Assembly (NCBI GenBank): GCA_900553885.1
Contig: USFD01000111.1
Coordinates: 1-8,939, forward strand
DNA length: 8,939 nt
Reading direction: 5' to 3'
Origin: an uncultured Ruminococcus sp.
Lineage (GTDB): Bacteria; Bacillota; Clostridia; Lachnospirales; Lachnospiraceae
Every line of letters begins with the position of its first letter. The first letter of the stretch is position 1. Both the position numbers and the translations under genes were made by a program. Positions 1-6,937 of the stretch are shown piece by piece. The notes below the pieces were generated by a model. The model was not told where the DNA came from. It did no database searches and was given only the letters and a program-made list of their open reading frames with translations.

Positions 1-1030
1 AAAGAACATCTTTTTTCTTTACCTGTTCCATTACACTTCCCTCGGAAAGCATGGAGGAAGGTTGGGGAATAAACGGCGGATCTATCAGTGCCTTTTTCAT
101 GGATTCCGGCACCTTATCTGCAATTGTAAATATAAAGTCCAGCTTCATAGGCATTTTCGTGCGAAAAATACACTCCGGGGTGATATGGAATTTTTCACAG
201 AAAAACTTTTCCATCTCCTTTCCCAGCGGATTCGCTGCCTCCAGACGGACCACAGCCATCCTTCTCCGCCTATGAAGTGTCTCCTGCATGACGAACCGGA
301 AGTCTTCGTTATCCGCCATCAGTTCATCGTTGGGCGCAATATCCGCGTTTCTTGTCACGCAGATATAGTTCTTATCTGATACCTGGTATTTATCAAACAC
401 CAGTTCCAGGTACTCCAGAATCACCTTTTCCATCCGGATATACCGGATATCATGTCCCGGCAGAAACAGAACATCCGAGATATACTGAGGAACCGGTACA
501 ACTCCCAGCATGGTTCTGCCTCCCTGTTTCAGGTTGGCCACCACATAGATCTCCTTATTCAGAAGATGAGGAAAGGGATGATTCCCGTCCACAATCTGGG
601 GGGAGAGCACCGGAAGGATCTGTTCCTTGAAATATTTTTTTACATATTTTTTTTCCTGCTGTTCCAGTTCTTTAAATCCCAGCCCGCATACGCCGTAAGG
701 ATGAAGCTGTTTCTTTATCTCCGCATAAGTCTTGTCTCTTTCTTTATACAGAGGAGCTACAGCACGGTAAATGGCAGACAGCTGTTCTGCTGCCGTCATA
801 CCGGAACGGATATCCTGTTTTGTATTGTCCGCTGCAGCCATATCATACAGACTTCCTACCCGGATCATAAAAAACTCATCCAGATTACTGGTAAAAATAG
901 CTACAAATTTCATCCGCTCCATCAGCGGCACAGTCGCATCCTGCGCTTCCTCCAGCACTCTGTGATTGAAACGGAGCCAGGACAGCTCTCTGTTCTGTGT
1001 ATAATCCAGATTTTCCGGTCTGCTCACCAT
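1..1030 (-). CDS. ppk1: Polyphosphate kinase 1, N-terminal half (runs off left edge)
   Basis: Polyphosphate kinase 1 reversibly transfers the gamma-phosphate of ATP to inorganic polyphosphate. The reverse strand is open from the ATG at 1028-1030 to the window edge, giving 343 codons; the family is usually about 700 residues, so roughly half is present. Visible hallmarks are N-R-E-L-S-W-L-R-F-N near residues 13-22, S-N-L-D-E-F-F-M-I-R at 48-57 (its Asn matches the adenine-contacting Asn of E. coli PPK), and the head-domain motif L-S-P-Q-I-V-D-G-N-H-P-F-P-H-L near residues 140-155. The catalytic histidines of the C-terminal domains lie outside the window, so activity cannot be judged. A purine-rich ribosome site (GGAAGGGGG) sits just before the ATG, in the 12-nt gap after the patatin-like gene, so the two are probably co-transcribed. 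A 444-aa open frame on the opposite strand is its shadow. Confidence 0.95.
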   Translation of the reverse strand, partial: MVSRPENLDYTQNRELSWLRFNHRVLEEAQDATVPLMERMKFVAIFTSNLDEFFMIRVGSLYDMAAADNTKQDIRSGMTAAEQLSAIYRAVAPLYKERDKTYAEIKKQLHPYGVCGLGFKELEQQEKKYVKKYFKEQILPVLSPQIVDGNHPFPHLLNKEIYVVANLKQGGRTMLGVVPVPQYISDVLFLPGHDIRYIRMEKVILEYLELVFDKYQVSDKNYICVTRNADIAPNDELMADNEDFRFVMQETLHRRRRMAVVRLEAANPLGKEMEKFFCEKFHITPECIFRTKMPMKLDFIFTIADKVPESMKKALIDPPFIPQPSSMLSEGSVMEQVKKKDVL

Positions 1031-1042
1031 ATTTCCCCCTTC

Positions 1043-1906
1043 CTATTTTTCCAGATACTCCATCAGAGCATCCAGTTTTCTCTCCATCAGTTTATAGCCA
1101 TGCTCATAAAACGCATACAGTGTCTCTGTGTTTCTCTCCAGGCGGGACACCGGTTTTATCTGTGGCCGGATCACAAACACTTTTCCCTTCTTCTCAAGCT
1201 GATCCAGATAGTTCATCGTCTTATTGTACTCAAAACTTCTTCGGAAAATCGTACGGATCAGCGCCGGATAAGACCGGTACGCTCTCCGGTAAATCTTCTG
1301 CATTCCTCTGGAGACCGTTTTCTTACGGTATCCCGCATTCTTGGTAAGAACCACCACGATCTTCTCATTTTCCATGTTTTCCGCCCTCCGGATCGGCACC
1401 GAATCCGCAAGGCCTCCGTCCAGATACGGCACACCGTCCACATTCACAATCGGCGTAAGCAGAGGCATGCTGCAGGAAGCCCGGCATATTTTCATAAGTC
1501 TTTCGCGGTCTTCACGCTCTGTCATATACTCTGCTTTTCCCGTCAGACAGTTGGTCGTAACAAGCTGGCACTCCATCTCCGACTTAAAATAGGTGTCAAA
1601 ATCAAAAGGATAAATTTCTTTCGGATATCTGTCAAATATCATATCCATATTCATTATGCTTTTTTCTTTTACAAAATCCCGTATGCCATAGTAGTACCCC
1701 AGATCTTTTTCTTTTGGAATCATACAGTCTCTGGTCCTGCCCGGCTGTCTGGACACATAGCCGAGCGCGTTGCATGCTCCGGCTGACACGCCGATTACAT
1801 GAGAGGTATATATATCCTTTTCCATCAGAAGATCCAGAACACCTGACGTAAAAACACCTCTGGTTGCCCCGCCCTCCAGAACCAGCGTTGCTTTTTTTAT
1901 ACTCAT
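1043..1906 (-). CDS. Patatin-like phospholipase (YjjU/RssA-type serine hydrolase)
   Basis: A 287-residue patatin-family lipid acyl hydrolase. The glycine-rich oxyanion loop G-G-A-T-R-G is at residues 12-17, the nucleophile elbow G-V-S-A-G is at 39-43 with Ser41, and the dyad aspartate is in D-G-G at 163-165 (Asp163). All expected catalytic elements are therefore intact. The C-terminal 90 or so residues are basic and resemble the DUF6363 tail of bacterial YjjU-like proteins. There is no signal peptide or obvious membrane segment, so it is probably cytoplasmic and acts on membrane lipids. The ATG at 1904-1906 is preceded by GAGGAG at good spacing, and a TATAAT-type promoter lies upstream. It is the first gene of a unit with ppk1, 12 nt downstream. 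The substrate is unknown; phospholipid, lysophospholipid or another ester are all possible. Confidence 0.92.
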   Translation of the reverse strand: MSIKKATLVLEGGATRGVFTSGVLDLLMEKDIYTSHVIGVSAGACNALGYVSRQPGRTRDCMIPKEKDLGYYYGIRDFVKEKSIMNMDMIFDRYPKEIYPFDFDTYFKSEMECQLVTTNCLTGKAEYMTEREDRERLMKICRASCSMPLLTPIVNVDGVPYLDGGLADSVPIRRAENMENEKIVVVLTKNAGYRKKTVSRGMQKIYRRAYRSYPALIRTIFRRSFEYNKTMNYLDQLEKKGKVFVIRPQIKPVSRLERNTETLYAFYEHGYKLMERKLDALMEYLEK

Positions 1907-1962
1907 GTTATTTTCTCCTCGCTTTCAGACACTTTTTTCACTCAAAAAGCTCCAACAATGCT

Positions 1963-1991
1963 ATTATATACTGTTTTTCCCCGGACGGAAA
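1963..1991 (-). promoter_or_regulatory. Candidate sigma-A promoter for patatin-ppk1 unit
   Basis: On the minus strand a perfect TATAAT is read at 1968-1963. Seventeen bases upstream, at 1991-1986, is TTTCCG, which matches only three of six -35 positions. Transcription would start near 1956 and give a leader of about 50 nt before the ATG at 1906. The -10 box is strong and the -35 poor, so an activator or a different spacing is possible. Confidence 0.5.
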
Positions 1992-2078
1992 CCGTAAGTT
2001 TTATTTTTACAGGAAGTTCCCATGACATTCCCGGAAAGTACGGTTACGCGCCGGATTTTTATTTAACAAAGACAGGCC

Positions 2079-2108
2079 TTGCCTTTTGCGTCTGTCCCGT
2101 GTTAATAT
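2079..2108 (+). promoter_or_regulatory. Candidate extended -10 promoter for the ABC-F gene
   Basis: TTGCCT (2079-2084, four of six matches to TTGACA) is followed after 18 nt by TAATAT (2103-2108), which carries the upstream TGn of an extended -10 element (TG at 2100-2101). The start would fall near 2114-2118, giving a leader of about 100 nt. The region 1909-2078 shows no clearer plus-strand promoter. A 10-bp inverted repeat (2069-2078 with 2124-2133) flanks this promoter and might be an operator. Confidence 0.4.
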
Positions 2109-2217
2109 AGGCGGTGGAAATCCGGCCTGTCTTACCGGATTATGGAAAATATTCATTTTCCATGACGCCGGCGGGAACAGACCTGTCATCAGAGTTTCAG
2201 AAATAAGGAGATTACAG
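2109..2217 (+). promoter_or_regulatory. Structured 5' leader of the ABC-F gene
   Basis: Between the candidate promoter and the ATG are two adjacent hairpins: 2119-2125 with 2135-2141 (7 bp, 9-nt loop) and 2142-2150 with 2155-2163 (9 bp, 4-nt loop). Neither is followed by a U-tract, so they are not obvious intrinsic terminators. Two tiny frames start here: 2142-2165 (7 codons plus stop) and 2162-2206 (14 codons plus stop). They overlap by ATGA, and the second stops inside the ribosome site of the ABC-F gene. Neither has a good Shine-Dalgarno site of its own. No family such as a known riboswitch is recognised. A regulatory role is inferred only from the structure and from the known use of leaders by some ABC-F genes. 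Confidence 0.35.
2205..2210 (+). promoter_or_regulatory. Ribosome binding site that fixes the ABC-F start
   Basis: AAGGAG lies 7 nt before the ATG at 2218. The frame is open upstream to a TTG at 2086, but that codon has no ribosome site, and the 44 extra residues would cover the promoter and hairpins. The protein from 2218 begins I-S-A-N-N-V-T-L, as YkpA/YbiT proteins do. Confidence 0.85.
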
Positions 2218-3852
2218 ATGATTAGTGCAAATAATGTAACACTGCGTGTTGGGAAAAAAGCGCTTTTTGAAGATGTCAATATTAAATTTACCGAAGGGAA
2301 CTGCTACGGTCTGATCGGCGCCAACGGAGCCGGGAAGTCAACTTTTCTTAAGATACTGTCCGGGCAGCTTGAACCCACAAAAGGAGATGTCTCTATTACA
2401 CCGGGCGAGCGTCTCTCCTTTCTGCAGCAGGACCAGTATAAGTATGATGAATATCTTGTTCTTGATACGGTAATTATGGGAAATGCCCGGCTCTACGAGA
2501 TTATGAAAGAAAAAGAAGTCATCTATGCCAAAGAAGATTTTACCGACGAAGACGGGATCCGTGCCAGCGAACTGGAGGCAGAATTCGCCACCATGAACGG
2601 CTGGGAGGCAGAATCCGACGCTGCTTCTCTGTTAAACGGTCTGGGCATTGAGACAGAACTCCACGGAAAATACGTAAAAGACCTGACCGGACCGGAAAAA
2701 GTCAAAGTACTTCTGGCTCAGGCTCTTTTCGGCAATCCGGATATTCTGCTTCTGGACGAGCCGACCAACCACCTGGACCTGGACGCCATTGCATGGCTGG
2801 AAGAATTTCTCATCAACTTTGAAAATACAGTTATTGTCGTATCCCATGACCGTTATTTTCTCAACAAAGTCTGCACCCAGATTGCAGATATCGACTATGG
2901 AAAGATTCAGCTTTACGCCGGAAACTATGATTTCTGGTATGAATCCAGCCAGCTTCTGATCCGGCAGATGAAAGAAGCAAACAAGAAAAAGGAAGAAAAA
3001 ATTAAAGAGCTGCAGGAATTTATCTCCCGTTTCAGCGCCAACGCATCCAAATCCAAACAGGCCACATCAAGGAAACGTGCCCTGGAAAAAATCCAGCTGG
3101 ACGAGATCAAGCCTTCCAGCAGGAAATATCCCTATATTGATTTCCGTCCGAACCGTGAAATCGGAAATGAAGTGCTGACTGTAGAAGGAATTTCCAAAAC
3201 AATTGACGGAGAAAAAATTCTGGACAATATCAGCTTTACTCTGGGCCACGACGATAAAGTTGCCTTTGTAGGCGGAAATGAGCTGGCAAAAACAACACTC
3301 TTTAAGATTCTGATCGGTGAAATCGAGCCGGATGAAGGCACTTACAAATGGGGAGTTACCACATCACAGGCCTACTTCCCCAAGGACTTCGGCGGAGAAT
3401 TTGACAGCGACTACAATATTACTGAATGGCTTACCCAGTACTCAGAGGAAAAGGACGTAACCTATGTGCGCGGCTTTCTCGGAAGAATGCTCTTCTCCGG
3501 AGAAGACGGCGTCAAAAAACTGAAAGTTCTCTCCGGAGGCGAAAAGGTGCGCTGCCTGCTGTCCAAGATGATGATATCCGGCGCAAATGTGCTGATTCTG
3601 GACGAGCCAACCAACCATCTGGACATGGAAGCGATCACTGCACTGAATAATGGCATGATCAAATTTCCGGGTGTAATCCTTTTCAGTTCCAGAGACCACC
3701 AGATCGTACAGACAACAGCCAACCGCATTATGGAAATTGTGCCCGGCGGACAGCTGATCGACAAAATTACCACATATGATGAATATCTGGAAAATGATGA
3801 AATGGCCAGAAAACGCCAGACATACTCCGTACAGACAGAAGAAAATGATTAA
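2218..3852 (+). CDS. ykpA: ABC-F family ATPase, YkpA/YbiT type
   Basis: A 544-residue soluble protein with two ABC ATPase domains and no membrane segments, the layout of ABC-F ribosome-associated ATPases; the sequence closely resembles B. subtilis YkpA and E. coli YbiT. Domain 1 has Walker A G-A-N-G-A-G-K-S-T (34-42), an altered signature L-T-G-P-E (156-160), Walker B ending Asp180-Glu181 and switch His210. A charged coiled-coil linker (about 240-300, with S-R-F-S-A-N-A-S-K-S) is the part that reaches toward the P-site tRNA in this family. Domain 2 has a degenerate Walker A G-G-N-E-L-A-K-T-T (352-360), a canonical L-S-G-G-E (438-442), Walker B Asp462-Glu463, and Arg492 where the switch histidine is expected. 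Family members act on stalled or starting ribosomes; antibiotic resistance is less likely for this subgroup. The gene stands alone, with its own leader and a strong terminator. Confidence 0.93.
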   Translation: MISANNVTLRVGKKALFEDVNIKFTEGNCYGLIGANGAGKSTFLKILSGQLEPTKGDVSITPGERLSFLQQDQYKYDEYLVLDTVIMGNARLYEIMKEKEVIYAKEDFTDEDGIRASELEAEFATMNGWEAESDAASLLNGLGIETELHGKYVKDLTGPEKVKVLLAQALFGNPDILLLDEPTNHLDLDAIAWLEEFLINFENTVIVVSHDRYFLNKVCTQIADIDYGKIQLYAGNYDFWYESSQLLIRQMKEANKKKEEKIKELQEFISRFSANASKSKQATSRKRALEKIQLDEIKPSSRKYPYIDFRPNREIGNEVLTVEGISKTIDGEKILDNISFTLGHDDKVAFVGGNELAKTTLFKILIGEIEPDEGTYKWGVTTSQAYFPKDFGGEFDSDYNITEWLTQYSEEKDVTYVRGFLGRMLFSGEDGVKKLKVLSGGEKVRCLLSKMMISGANVLILDEPTNHLDMEAITALNNGMIKFPGVILFSSRDHQIVQTTANRIMEIVPGGQLIDKITTYDEYLENDEMARKRQTYSVQTEEND

Positions 3853-3901
3853 AAGAAACGGGATGAACCGCTTGTATGCTGCGGTTCATCCCGTTTCTTT
3901 T
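3851..3901. terminator. Bidirectional terminator with perfect 21-bp stem
   Basis: Bases 3851-3871 are the exact reverse complement of 3881-3901, with a 9-nt loop. The stem ends in AAAAG on the left and CTTTT on the right, so either transcript ends its stem in a U-run, as an intrinsic terminator needs in each direction. The left arm includes the last two bases of the ABC-F TAA (3850-3852), and the right arm overlaps the stop of the convergent phosphatase gene (3900-3902). Confidence 0.93.
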
Positions 3902-4544
3902 AACATGCTTTCCAGTGTTTTACACTTTCTTTATAATAAATAACGCCTTCCCTTTTTATAACCGGTTTTCCATCTGTAACTTCTACAATTGTAACAGCAC
4001 AGTTGGGCGGCACTTCATCCCGCCAGAATCCGGCAACGGAAACATTGCCTTTGATCCTGTTAAGAAGCGCAGTCATAGCCGCGCCATGAGTAGACACAAG
4101 GATCGATTTATCCTGAAGTTGCTCCTGGCTGCACAGCCAGTTCAGGAAATCACCGGTTCTCTCATAAAGGTGGTCAATTGTCTCCCCGTCTGCCGGCGGA
4201 ATATAGTTCCCCGTATCTGAAAAAAAGCGGTTAAATTCCACACTTTTCGGATCTTCGTTCTTTCCGCCGCAGTACATGCCTTCAAAACTTCCAAAGGAGA
4301 ACTCCTGGATCCTTTTGTCTTCAATAAGCGGAACGTTTCTGCCTTCAAGAATAATTTCAGCTGTTTCCCTGGCCCTGGAAAGAGGACTTGTATATGCAAG
4401 ATCAATTTTCAGACTTTTCATTCCTTCTGCCGTCTCCCGGGCCAGATGCCTTCCATAATCATTAAGCGGAATATCCGTCTGCCCCTGAACTTTATGGAGG
4501 CGGTTCCATTCAGTCTCTCCATGGCGCACAACATACAATATCAT
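3900..4544 (-). CDS. Histidine phosphatase family protein (phosphoglycerate mutase-like)
   Basis: A 214-residue protein of the branch-1 histidine phosphatase superfamily. The signature R-H-G-E-T is at residues 7-11, with His8 the residue that becomes phosphorylated. Arg57 lies in S-P-L-S-R-A-R-E-T-A, Glu81 is the likely proton donor (Q-E-F-S-F-G), and the second pocket histidine is His153 in S-T-H-G-A. The core is complete. Length fits a phosphatase of the GpmB/CobC/PhoE group rather than the roughly 230-250-residue dPGM mutases, so a phosphatase acting on a small phosphorylated metabolite is more likely than glycolytic mutase activity; the substrate cannot be told. It is the last gene of a four-gene operon, 27 nt after the DUF5662 gene. 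A ribosome site (GAGGGAG) precedes the ATG, and the terminator begins at its stop codon. Confidence 0.92.
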   Translation of the reverse strand: MILYVVRHGETEWNRLHKVQGQTDIPLNDYGRHLARETAEGMKSLKIDLAYTSPLSRARETAEIILEGRNVPLIEDKRIQEFSFGSFEGMYCGGKNEDPKSVEFNRFFSDTGNYIPPADGETIDHLYERTGDFLNWLCSQEQLQDKSILVSTHGAAMTALLNRIKGNVSVAGFWRDEVPPNCAVTIVEVTDGKPVIKREGVIYYKESVKHWKAC

Positions 4545-4571
4545 ACGTATCTTCTCCCTCTGCAGTCAAAT

Positions 4572-5102
4572 TCATTTTTTTAATACTTCTTTTCTGATGT
4601 ACCGGAACGTCTTCTCTTCGCCTTCTTCTGCCAGCATGAGAAGCAGCTTTTCCAGAAGTTTTCTTGTTTCCGCATGCATCAGATCCCCTGCTTTCCCCTG
4701 GCGGTAATATTCCAGAGGAGACCGGTCTGTATAAGCGCTTCCTTTGTATACTCTGCCGGCGGCAATCCGGTCCATGAACATCTCGACCACATACCTGACC
4801 GGCATCTTCATCCCTGTCAGGACTCCGCTCCCGTCCAGGCTGTAGTCAATCCAGTATTCATAATGATGCTTATTCCGGCCTTTATGATGGAGCCAGGCAG
4901 TCGAACATCCTTTTTCTTCTCTTTCTGCATTATTCGGACTCCGGTTGCCCTGGTAGTATCTGCATCCCACCCGGAATTCTGTCCAGCTGTATTTCGAGAG
5001 ATCATGCAGCATTCCCTGCCGGTACAGTCCTACCCGGAAACAGTATTTCATTACAAGGAATTTATGCTTTGTGATGGTGCAAAAATGGCACACTGCCTTC
5101 AT
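4572..5102 (-). CDS. DUF5662 family protein with HD-like histidine motifs
   Basis: A protein of about 176 residues that I recognise as DUF5662, a family without an established function. It is rich in ordered histidines. Numbered from the ATG at 5108 they are His15, H-D-L-S-K at 35-39, L-H-H-K at 73-76 and N-K-H-H-Y-E-Y-W at 79-86. This spacing suggests a metal-binding helical fold related to HD-domain phosphohydrolases, but that is inference. It has no signal peptide or membrane segment. Two in-frame ATGs are possible, at 5108 and 5102; 5102 has AGGG six bases upstream and is preferred. Either start lies inside the end of the upstream GH13-like gene, an overlap of 41 or 47 nt, so translation is probably coupled. 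The histidine phosphatase gene follows 27 nt later. Confidence 0.85.
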   Translation of the reverse strand: MKAVCHFCTITKHKFLVMKYCFRVGLYRQGMLHDLSKYSWTEFRVGCRYYQGNRSPNNAEREEKGCSTAWLHHKGRNKHHYEYWIDYSLDGSGVLTGMKMPVRYVVEMFMDRIAAGRVYKGSAYTDRSPLEYYRQGKAGDLMHAETRKLLEKLLLMLAEEGEEKTFRYIRKEVLKK

Positions 5103-6924
5103 TGTCATCCCTGCTTTCTGCTTCCGGCGCCGTCCCGTTTTCCGCCTTCAGCGGGACTTTATTCTTTACTGCCGTTGCTTTTTTCTTTTCTGCGGTTTTT
5201 CTGCTTTTCTGGTCTTCCTCTGTTTTTCCGGTTATAAGCAGAGCAATGCTCCGCTCTTCCAGTTCTATTTTCTTCTGATCTTCTACAGGCTCCGGGGTCT
5301 CCAGGATCCCTCTGCGTGTGTCTGCGGCAAGATACCATTTTTTCTCTTTTCCCGGAGAAGGAAGGGCATAGATATGAGGAATCCAGTGCATATTATACGC
5401 TGCGAAGCAATTCTCTGCCTCCTGCTCCACACCACAGTAAAGTACGCCAAGCTGCCTGCTGGACACTTCAGCCTTTACCTGCCATGCACTTTCTCCGTGA
5501 TAGGACACGTCCGGAATTCCGCAGGCCGTTCTGTCCAGACCCTTTAATTCTTCTTTTCTGTGCAGACACGAATGTCTTTTGCGGAATGCTATCAGTTCTT
5601 TCACGTACCGGAACAAAGAATCATCTGTTTTCAGTCTGCTCCAGTTCACCCAGCCTACCTCATTATCCTGGCAATACACATTGTTATTTCCTTTCTGGCT
5701 GTTGTAAAATTCATCCCCGGCCAGAATGCAGGGTGTGCCCTGGGCTGTCAGTAAAAGCAGAAATGCATTCCTGATCTGATTTCTGCGCAGCTCCATCACG
5801 GCTTTCTTCCTGCTGGGGCCCTCTGCACCGCAGTTCCAGCTGTAATTATAGTCCGGGCCGTCTGTATTATTTTCTCCGTTTTCCTCATTATGTTTGCTGT
5901 CATAAGACACAAGATCCCACAATGTAAACCCGGTATGTGTGGTAATATAGTTACATGCGCCGTCATAAGCAGAATTATGCCGCAACGCCCAGATTACGTC
6001 ATTTACCATATTTTCGTCCCCTTTCAGGAACCGGCGCATGACATTCTGGAATCCGTCTTCTCTGCGCATCAGCTTGATCTCCTTCAGAAGAGGATCCTCC
6101 TGCAGAAGATCCCAGGAAACATTATAAGGATTTACAACAAAACCATCCACATGGTATTCCAGCATATAGAACCGCAGACATTCCAGGGCTGTCTGACTGG
6201 GAATCCCCTGGGTAAACGGCATCTCGAGAACTACTTCAATCCCTTCTCTGTGACAGGCCTTTACCATATCCTTCAGTTCATTTACCGCACTCTTTCCGGC
6301 GGCATAGGCTTCCTTCGGCGCAAAATAATAGGCCGGTCCGTATCCCCAGTAGTTGATCTTTTTTCCTGCACACTCATCAAATTCGTAAACCGGCATACAC
6401 TGAATCTGGTTAATTCCCAGATCTTTCAGATAGGGAATCTTTTCAATTACCCCTCTGTAGGTTCCCTTATGAGGCACCCGGGAGGAACTGTGTTTTGTGA
6501 ATCCCCGTACATGGAAGGTATATGCTGTAACCTGATGCCAGGGAATATGAAGCCTCCTGTCTCCCTCCCAGTCATATTCGCGGGATACAAGTTTCCCCCG
6601 CACCTGATGCTTCTGTATATCTCTGGGAATTCCGAAAGTTTCTCTTCCGGCAACCTCCTTCACGCAGGGATCCACACAGACGCTGCCTGCAATCCTGAAG
6701 TTATATTCGTACTCTGATGCACGGATCTCCTCAATAGCGAGGAACCGCACTTCGCCTATTCCCTCTTCTTCCGGCATCGCAAAACTGTACTCCGGGGATT
6801 CTTCCCCCGCTTTATACAGCAAAAGTTCACAGCTCTTTCCTGCAGGCACCTGCACTGCAAAATTAATCCTGCTGTTTTCCACAGCCGCTCCGAAAGGCTG
6901 CGGACTTCCTTTCACTTTTTTCAT
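5062..6924 (-). CDS. GlgX/isoamylase-like GH13 protein, apparently non-catalytic
   Basis: A 620-residue protein with the layout of glycogen debranching enzymes: an N-terminal CBM48-like beta domain (about 8-100), a GH13 barrel (about 130-480) and a C-terminal beta domain. Family landmarks remain, such as N-Y-W-G-Y and the stretch G-F-T-L-W-D-L-V-S-Y (332-341), which continues into K-H-N-E-E-N-G-E-N-N. The catalytic regions do not. Region I is V-V-L-E-M-P-F-T-Q (231-239) without Asn-His. Region II is V-D-G-F-V-V-N (259-265), with Asn265 for the nucleophile Asp and Val263 for Arg. The general-acid Glu region is shortened around 284-291. Region IV is T-H-T-G-F, with Thr331 for Asp. There is no signal peptide. 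A 54-residue Lys/Glu/Ala-rich tail (567-620) ends in H-H-H-K-A and overlaps the next gene. AAAGGAA precedes the ATG, 13 nt after the binding-protein gene. Likely a glucan-binding or regulatory pseudoenzyme; an unusual active enzyme is less likely. Confidence 0.85.
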   Translation of the reverse strand: MKKVKGSPQPFGAAVENSRINFAVQVPAGKSCELLLYKAGEESPEYSFAMPEEEGIGEVRFLAIEEIRASEYEYNFRIAGSVCVDPCVKEVAGRETFGIPRDIQKHQVRGKLVSREYDWEGDRRLHIPWHQVTAYTFHVRGFTKHSSSRVPHKGTYRGVIEKIPYLKDLGINQIQCMPVYEFDECAGKKINYWGYGPAYYFAPKEAYAAGKSAVNELKDMVKACHREGIEVVLEMPFTQGIPSQTALECLRFYMLEYHVDGFVVNPYNVSWDLLQEDPLLKEIKLMRREDGFQNVMRRFLKGDENMVNDVIWALRHNSAYDGACNYITTHTGFTLWDLVSYDSKHNEENGENNTDGPDYNYSWNCGAEGPSRKKAVMELRRNQIRNAFLLLLTAQGTPCILAGDEFYNSQKGNNNVYCQDNEVGWVNWSRLKTDDSLFRYVKELIAFRKRHSCLHRKEELKGLDRTACGIPDVSYHGESAWQVKAEVSSRQLGVLYCGVEQEAENCFAAYNMHWIPHIYALPSPGKEKKWYLAADTRRGILETPEPVEDQKKIELEERSIALLITGKTEEDQKSRKTAEKKKATAVKNKVPLKAENGTAPEAESRDDNEGSVPFLHHHKA

Positions 6925-6937
6925 ATTTCATTCCTTT

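Noticed and set aside
452..1786. Long plus-strand open frame of 444 codons
   Set aside because: It lies antisense to ppk1 and the patatin-like gene, both of which show clear family motifs. Its His/Phe/Arg-rich sequence matches nothing, and no ribosome site supports it.
2086..2217. In-frame N-terminal extension of the ABC-F protein from a TTG
   Set aside because: There is no ribosome site at the TTG, the extension covers promoter-like and hairpin sequences, and homologues begin at the ATG at 2218.
2218..3852. Antibiotic-resistance ABC-F (such as an Msr, Vga or Lsa type)
   Set aside because: The sequence follows YkpA/YbiT throughout, including the short linker motif, rather than the long interdomain loops of resistance ABC-F proteins.
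5062..5080. Metal-binding site in the His-His-His end of the GH13-like protein
   Set aside because: The histidines come from the stretch shared with the DUF5662 gene in another frame and are more likely a by-product of that overlap.
4674..5237. Plus-strand open frame of 187 codons
   Set aside because: Antisense to the DUF5662 gene and the end of the GH13-like gene; proline/phenylalanine-rich composition is typical of a complement frame.
5890..6717. Plus-strand open frame of 275 codons
   Set aside because: Entirely antisense to the GH13-like gene and without recognisable domains; a shadow frame.
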